Shown: one piece after another, positions 6,418-9,140 of the stretch
Numbering within the stretch: position 1 is the first letter of the stretch
How the letters are laid out: each line of letters starts with the position of its first letter
The notes under the pieces: model-generated
Told to the model about the DNA's origin: nothing
The model's database searches: none
The model's input: the letters and a program-made list of their open reading frames with translations, nothing else
Position numbers and translations under genes: made by a program
Assembly (NCBI GenBank): GCA_041748615.1
Contig: JBGTCY010000175.1
Span: forward strand, 1 to 9,140
Source of the DNA: JBGTCY01 sp041748615
Lineage (GTDB): Bacteria > Bacteroidota > Bacteroidia > Chitinophagales > CAIOSU01
DNA: 9,140 nt
Direction: 5' to 3'

Positions 6418-7125
6418 TCAATGCGCCACCGCGATAGCCGCGATACTCACTTTTGCGCCTTCCGCCTGAAGCAGCGTGTGAGCGCAGCCCTCAATGGTTG
6501 AGCCTGTGGTAATGACATCATCCACCAGCAAGAGATGTTTGCCGGTAATTTTTTCAGGCTGTGCCAGTTCAAAAACTTCACCGACATTTCCCCAGCGCTC
6601 AAAACGGCTTTTCTTTGTTTGTGTATTGGTGTAAACCGCCCTGCGCAACACTTGGGGCGACCAGTCAATTTTGAGCGACTCGGAAAGACCCATCGCGAAA
6701 TAATCGCTTTGATTATAGCCGCGCTGACGTTTCCTTTTTTCATGCAACGGAACAGGCACAATCAAATCAATCTCTTCAGCAAATCCGGATTCAAGCATCG
6801 CTTCACCGAAAAGCTCTCCTAAGCGAAAACCGATTTCTTTTTTCCCGTGATATTTCAATTTGTGTAACAGGCGCTGCACTTTTGATTTTCCGTGAAAAAA
6901 ATAAAAAGCTGCCGCCCTTTCGATTTTCACGCGCCCCCAAAAGATTTTCTCAATCTTATTATCCCGCTCGCGATGGAAATTTGTTTTTGGCAATTCGTAT
7001 TCGCACAGCAGGCACACGATGTTTTCACCTTTCGTCAGCGATTCTTCACAGGCTTCACAGTGAACCGGAAACATCAGGTTCACAAAATCATGAAAATGCT
7101 CCTCTATGACCTGCGCGAGTTTCAT
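6418..7125 (-). CDS. comF: ComF-family protein (phosphoribosyltransferase-like, competence-associated)
   Basis: This 235-residue cytoplasmic protein belongs to the ComF/ComFC/GntX family, involved in DNA uptake by natural transformation in several bacteria; the biochemical reaction is not established. The N-terminus has a zinc-ribbon pattern, C23-x2-C26 and C38-x2-C41. The central part carries the family block VPVPLHEKRKRQRGYNQSD (residues 123-141), with its basic R-x-R-G-x-N-Q core, and residues 161-176 (RRAVYTNTQTKKSRFE). The C-terminus has the PRPP-binding loop LLLVDDVITTGST (198-210). All landmarks are present and the length is normal. The ATG lies 17 bases after the M48 peptidase stop with no separate promoter visible, so the two are probably co-transcribed. 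Competence in this organism is inference; comF genes are widespread in non-competent species as well. Confidence 0.92.
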   Translation of the reverse strand: MKLAQVIEEHFHDFVNLMFPVHCEACEESLTKGENIVCLLCEYELPKTNFHRERDNKIEKIFWGRVKIERAAAFYFFHGKSKVQRLLHKLKYHGKKEIGFRLGELFGEAMLESGFAEEIDLIVPVPLHEKRKRQRGYNQSDYFAMGLSESLKIDWSPQVLRRAVYTNTQTKKSRFERWGNVGEVFELAQPEKITGKHLLLVDDVITTGSTIEGCAHTLLQAEGAKVSIAAIAVAH

Positions 7126-7142
7126 GCTTGTAAAAGCTCGTT

Positions 7143-7940
7143 TTATTTTGGCTTGTAATATTTCAGCGCTTCGCCCATGTGCTTTTTGATGTTTTTAATC
7201 CGCTTCTCGTCACTGGGATGCGTACTCATGAATTGCGGTGGTTTTGCTCCCCCGACTGATGACATCCGCCTCCAGAATCCAACCGCTTCCACGGGATTAT
7301 AACCTGCCATCGCCATGAATACCAACCCCAGCCGGTCGGCTTCCGATTCATGTTTGCGTGAAAAGGGCAACATGACTCCCACCGTTGAACCGATGGAATA
7401 AGCCGTATTAAAAAGCTGACGGGTTTCATTTGGTTGATTCATCATGGCAACATCCAGAGCGATGCCGCCCATCTGCATGGTGAGCATTTGGCTCATCCGC
7501 TCGTTTCCATGCCGCGCGATGGCATGCGCGATTTCATGTCCCATCACCACCGCCAGTCCTTCCTCAGTCTGCGTAATCGGCAAGATGCCGCTGTAAATCA
7601 CCACCTTGCCGCCCGGCATACACCAGGCATTCACCGAGTTGTCCTGCACAAGATTGAACTCCCATTGATAACCGGCAACCCTCCCCGCCTGACCGTGCTG
7701 CGACAAATATCTTGTGGCGGCATGAGCGAGTTTGTCTCCCACATTTTTTACCATCACCGCCTGTTCCGTTTGCGTGACGACTTTGTTGGTTGAAAGAAAT
7801 TCATTGTATTGCGTCAGCGCCATTCCCGTCAGCATGGATTCGGGGAGCAGACGTAATTGTTTTCTGCCCGTTAAGGGCACCGTGCTGCAGGCGATTATCA
7901 GCATGATGGCGATAAGCGCGAGTGTCAATTTTGTTTTCAT
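7143..7940 (-). CDS. M48-family zinc metallopeptidase, lipoprotein (YggG/LoiP-like)
   Basis: This 265-residue peptidase probably degrades misfolded or damaged envelope proteins in the periplasm. The N-terminus is a lipoprotein signal (MKTKLTLALIAIMLIIAC) with lipidation expected at C18. Next comes the conserved VPLTGRKQLRLLPE (residues 21-34) typical of this subfamily. The zinc site is H135-E136-I-A-H139, with E198 of the E-S-E-A-D motif as third ligand. C-terminal STHPSDEKRI (239-248) is also family-typical. Residues after C18 (STVP) lack the acidic surface-export signal described for Bacteroidota lipoproteins, so a periplasm-facing location is more likely. There are no TPR repeats, so it is not BepA-like in full length. 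It heads a likely two-gene unit with comF and has a promoter candidate at 7959-7990. Confidence 0.92.
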   Translation of the reverse strand: MKTKLTLALIAIMLIIACSTVPLTGRKQLRLLPESMLTGMALTQYNEFLSTNKVVTQTEQAVMVKNVGDKLAHAATRYLSQHGQAGRVAGYQWEFNLVQDNSVNAWCMPGGKVVIYSGILPITQTEEGLAVVMGHEIAHAIARHGNERMSQMLTMQMGGIALDVAMMNQPNETRQLFNTAYSIGSTVGVMLPFSRKHESEADRLGLVFMAMAGYNPVEAVGFWRRMSSVGGAKPPQFMSTHPSDEKRIKNIKKHMGEALKYYKPK

Positions 7941-7958
7941 AAGAAAGTCATGATTGGT

Positions 7959-7990
7959 TAAATATAATTGAATCCGCCCTGTATTCCAAA
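7959..7990 (-). promoter_or_regulatory. Probable promoter of the M48-comF unit
   Basis: On the minus strand TATATTTA (7966-7959) matches TAnnTTTG except for the last base, with TTTG (7990-7987) 20 bases upstream as -33 element. The -7 element ends 18 bases before the ATG. An 11-base dyad CAAAC-A-GTTTG (7991-8001) abuts the upstream side of the -33 element and may be a regulator site. Confidence 0.45.
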
Positions 7991-8099
7991 CAAACAGTTT
8001 GCCGTTTTCAAAAAACTATACCATCGGTAAACAGGTTTTCAAACTTGTACAAAAAGGTATTACATCATGATATTAACTATCTTGTTGTAGTTAGTTAAG

Positions 8100-8251
8100 C
8101 ATCAATAAAACAATTCACAAAAAACAAATAACACTCAATTCTAAAAAAACAAAACACAAATTAATCCAGACACAATGTTTTGTTAATTTGATGTTTTTTT
8201 TTATTTGATAATGGAATTTATTTGTGATTTGATTTTTATGATTTGTAATTT
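8100..8251. other. Sharp strand-composition switch with imperfect inverted repeat
   Basis: From 8100 to 8168 there is no G; from 8174 to 8251 there is no C. The left half is A/C-rich (AACAAAACACAAA) and the right half T/G-rich (TTTGTTAATTTGATG), so the halves can pair imperfectly. The best core is CAAATTAA (8157-8164) with TTAATTTG (8183-8190), extended outward by A-tract/T-tract pairing. The composition is read directly from the sequence; any role (transcript end, structured RNA, melting element) is inference. Confidence 0.7.
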
Positions 8252-8332
8252 CAATTTCCAGTAACAAGACTGGCTTTTTGAAAGCAAAAATGTAGTAACG
8301 GTATATCCCGACACAGTTCGTTTTTTCCTTTT

Positions 8333-8363
8333 TTTCGGGATTATTTCCTATCCCTTAATTTTA
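8333..8363 (+). promoter_or_regulatory. Probable promoter of the tyrosine phosphatase gene
   Basis: TAATTTTA (8356-8363) matches TAnnTTTG at seven of eight positions and ends five bases before the ATG at 8369. TTTC (8333-8336) is a possible -33 element with a 19-base spacer. The very short distance to the ATG repeats the arrangement seen at guaD and the glycosyltransferase. Confidence 0.45.
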
Positions 8364-8368
8364 CCCGC

Positions 8369-8827
8369 ATGAAAATACTGATGGTCTGCCTTGGAAATAT
8401 CTGCCGTTCACCATTGGCGGAAGGTATTTTAAAATCAAAAATTGAAAAACATCAACTCCCCTGGACCGTGGACAGCGCGGGAACCAGCGCATGGCATGTA
8501 GGTGAAAGACCTGACATGCGCTCCATCGAAATCGCGCGTAAATACAGTATAGACATCAGCGGTCAACGGGCCCGTCAGTTTTCGCCTTATGATTTTGAAA
8601 AATTTGACCGCATCTACGCAATGGATGCAGCGAATTACAATGACGTTATCCGCCTTTCCCTCCATGACGGTGAAAAGGAAAAAGTGGCAATGATTTTAAA
8701 CGAATCACATCCCGGCACCAATAAGCAAGTGCCCGACCCCTATTGGAATGATAATGGGTTTGATGAAGTTTTTAAAATGCTGGATGAGGCGTGTGAGGCG
8801 ATTGTGAAAAAATATGGGGGAGGGTGA
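8369..8827 (+). CDS. Low-molecular-weight protein tyrosine phosphatase
   Basis: This 152-residue cytoplasmic phosphatase removes phosphate from protein tyrosines; in bacteria the family often acts on tyrosine kinases that control polysaccharide export, and some members act on arginine phosphate. The catalytic P-loop is V-C7-L-G-N-I-C12-R13-S14-P, with C7 as nucleophile and R13 binding phosphate. The general acid is D123 in the DPY(W) motif (123-126). VDSAGTSAWHVGERPD (34-49) and the D-x-I-Y-A-M-D segment (80-86) are also family-typical. Length and all key residues are normal, so it should be active. It is divergent from the M48 peptidase and appears to stand alone; no tyrosine kinase is in the window, so its target cannot be inferred. 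The start is supported by the promoter ending five bases upstream; there is no Shine-Dalgarno sequence. Confidence 0.93.
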   Translation: MKILMVCLGNICRSPLAEGILKSKIEKHQLPWTVDSAGTSAWHVGERPDMRSIEIARKYSIDISGQRARQFSPYDFEKFDRIYAMDAANYNDVIRLSLHDGEKEKVAMILNESHPGTNKQVPDPYWNDNGFDEVFKMLDEACEAIVKKYGGG

Positions 8828-9140
8828 TTTGATGATTAGCAGATTAGCGGATTTGGAGATGTGGCGATTAGGTGACAGCCATTCTCGGTTTAGAATAAAT
8901 CCATATAATTCAGCGCTTATGACCTCTGGAGAATACAGGAGAACACAATAATATAGGCTTCATCTTGTTTGAAAATTAATAACAATCAGGCGGTTATAAC
9001 ATTTTCAGGTTTTACCTTGTCAGTCGTTCATTTTTGCGGCATGGTGAAGATGGACGAATTACTCAAACTCGTAACAGCAGGTTTTGTGCAGGTATTGATG
9101 ACCATCGAAAAATCAATTCCACCTATGGTCTGAAAGATTT
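8828..9140. other. 313-base right end, no supported gene
   Basis: Beyond the GATTAGC repeat I see no RNA gene or terminator. A weak candidate is a 30-codon frame at 9041-9133 (+), starting MVKMDELLKLVTAG. It is preceded by CATTTTTG (9029-9036), a seven-of-eight match to the -7 element, four bases before the ATG. A second plus-strand frame (about 8987 to the edge) and a minus-strand frame from the edge to a stop at about 9030 are also open, but neither has a recognisable motif. The region could hold the start of a frameshifted gene or the end of a gene entering from the right. Confidence 0.5.
8834..8872. repeat. GATTAGC short tandem-like repeat after the phosphatase gene
   Basis: GATTAGC occurs at 8834-8840 and 8842-8848, followed by GATTTGG (8850-8856) and GATTAGG (8866-8872), all in one orientation. 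Such GATTAG/GATTTG strings are common between genes in Bacteroidota, from general familiarity. It begins seven bases after the stop codon and has no hairpin. Confidence 0.5.

Larger units (their letters stand above)
7941..8368. other. 428-base divergent AT-rich intergenic region
   Basis: This gap separates the divergent M48 and tyrosine phosphatase genes. It carries the two promoter candidates at its ends and the composition-switch segment (8100-8251) in the middle. No reading frame with recognisable motifs is present, and I see no tRNA or known riboswitch. The right part contains ATCCCG (8305-8310) and CGGGAT (8336-8341), an inverted pair with a 25-base loop just upstream of the phosphatase promoter. 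Confidence 0.6.

Noticed and set aside
7434..7793. 119-residue plus-strand frame opposite the M48 peptidase
   Set aside because: It is His-rich antisense of the HEIAH region; the peptidase on the other strand explains the open frame.
8040..8260. Possible replication origin in the AT-rich gap
   Set aside because: No DnaA-box (TTATNCACA-like) cluster is visible and the flanking genes are not typical origin neighbours.
1..9140. CRISPR array, phage, toxin-antitoxin or defence system
   Set aside because: No regularly spaced repeats, and no nuclease, integrase, transposase or toxin motifs were found in any frame with coding character.

Overview
The window looks like an ordinary chromosomal stretch from a member of the Bacteroidota, probably an environmental Chitinophagales/Sphingobacteriia-like lineage; the rank below phylum is a guess. 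Three things point there. The phosphatase carries a C-terminal sorting domain of the type IX secretion system (T9SS). The first gene has the TPR / beta-propeller / CRD / OmpA architecture of the T9SS component PorE. Start codons lack Shine-Dalgarno sequences, and several are preceded by matches to the Bacteroidota promoter -7 element TAnnTTTG.

Layout. Positions 1-1694 (+) hold the 3' part of a PorE-like envelope protein. A 420-base gap with short inverted repeats follows, then a guanine deaminase (2115-2594, +). A 99-base MITE-like palindrome (2602-2700) separates it from a convergent minus-strand block. That block, in transcription order from right to left, is an M48 metallopeptidase lipoprotein (7940-7143), a ComF-family phosphoribosyltransferase-like protein (7125-6418), a family-2 glycosyltransferase (6239-5517), a PhoD-like phosphatase/phosphodiesterase with a T9SS tail (5415-3679), a 4HBT-family acyl-CoA thioesterase (3675-3160) and a small secreted protein of unknown function (3163-2702). 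Divergent from the peptidase, across a 428-base AT-rich gap with a sharp strand-composition switch, is a low-molecular-weight protein tyrosine phosphatase (8369-8827, +). The last 313 bases contain no gene I can support.

Working together. Three transcription units can be argued on the minus strand: M48-comF (17-base gap), the glycosyltransferase alone behind its own promoter, and phoD-thioesterase-small secreted protein (3-base gap, then a 4-base ATGA overlap). The PorE-like protein and the T9SS-tagged phosphatase belong to the same export system biologically but are not adjacent in an operon. Otherwise the genes look like unrelated housekeeping or envelope functions.

I found no defence locus, CRISPR array, prophage, RNA gene or clear new system. 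The most unusual material lies between genes: the nested palindrome at 2602-2700, the C-free/G-free switch at 8100-8251, a dispersed AAATCTAA motif, and promoters so close to the start codons that several mRNAs may be leaderless.
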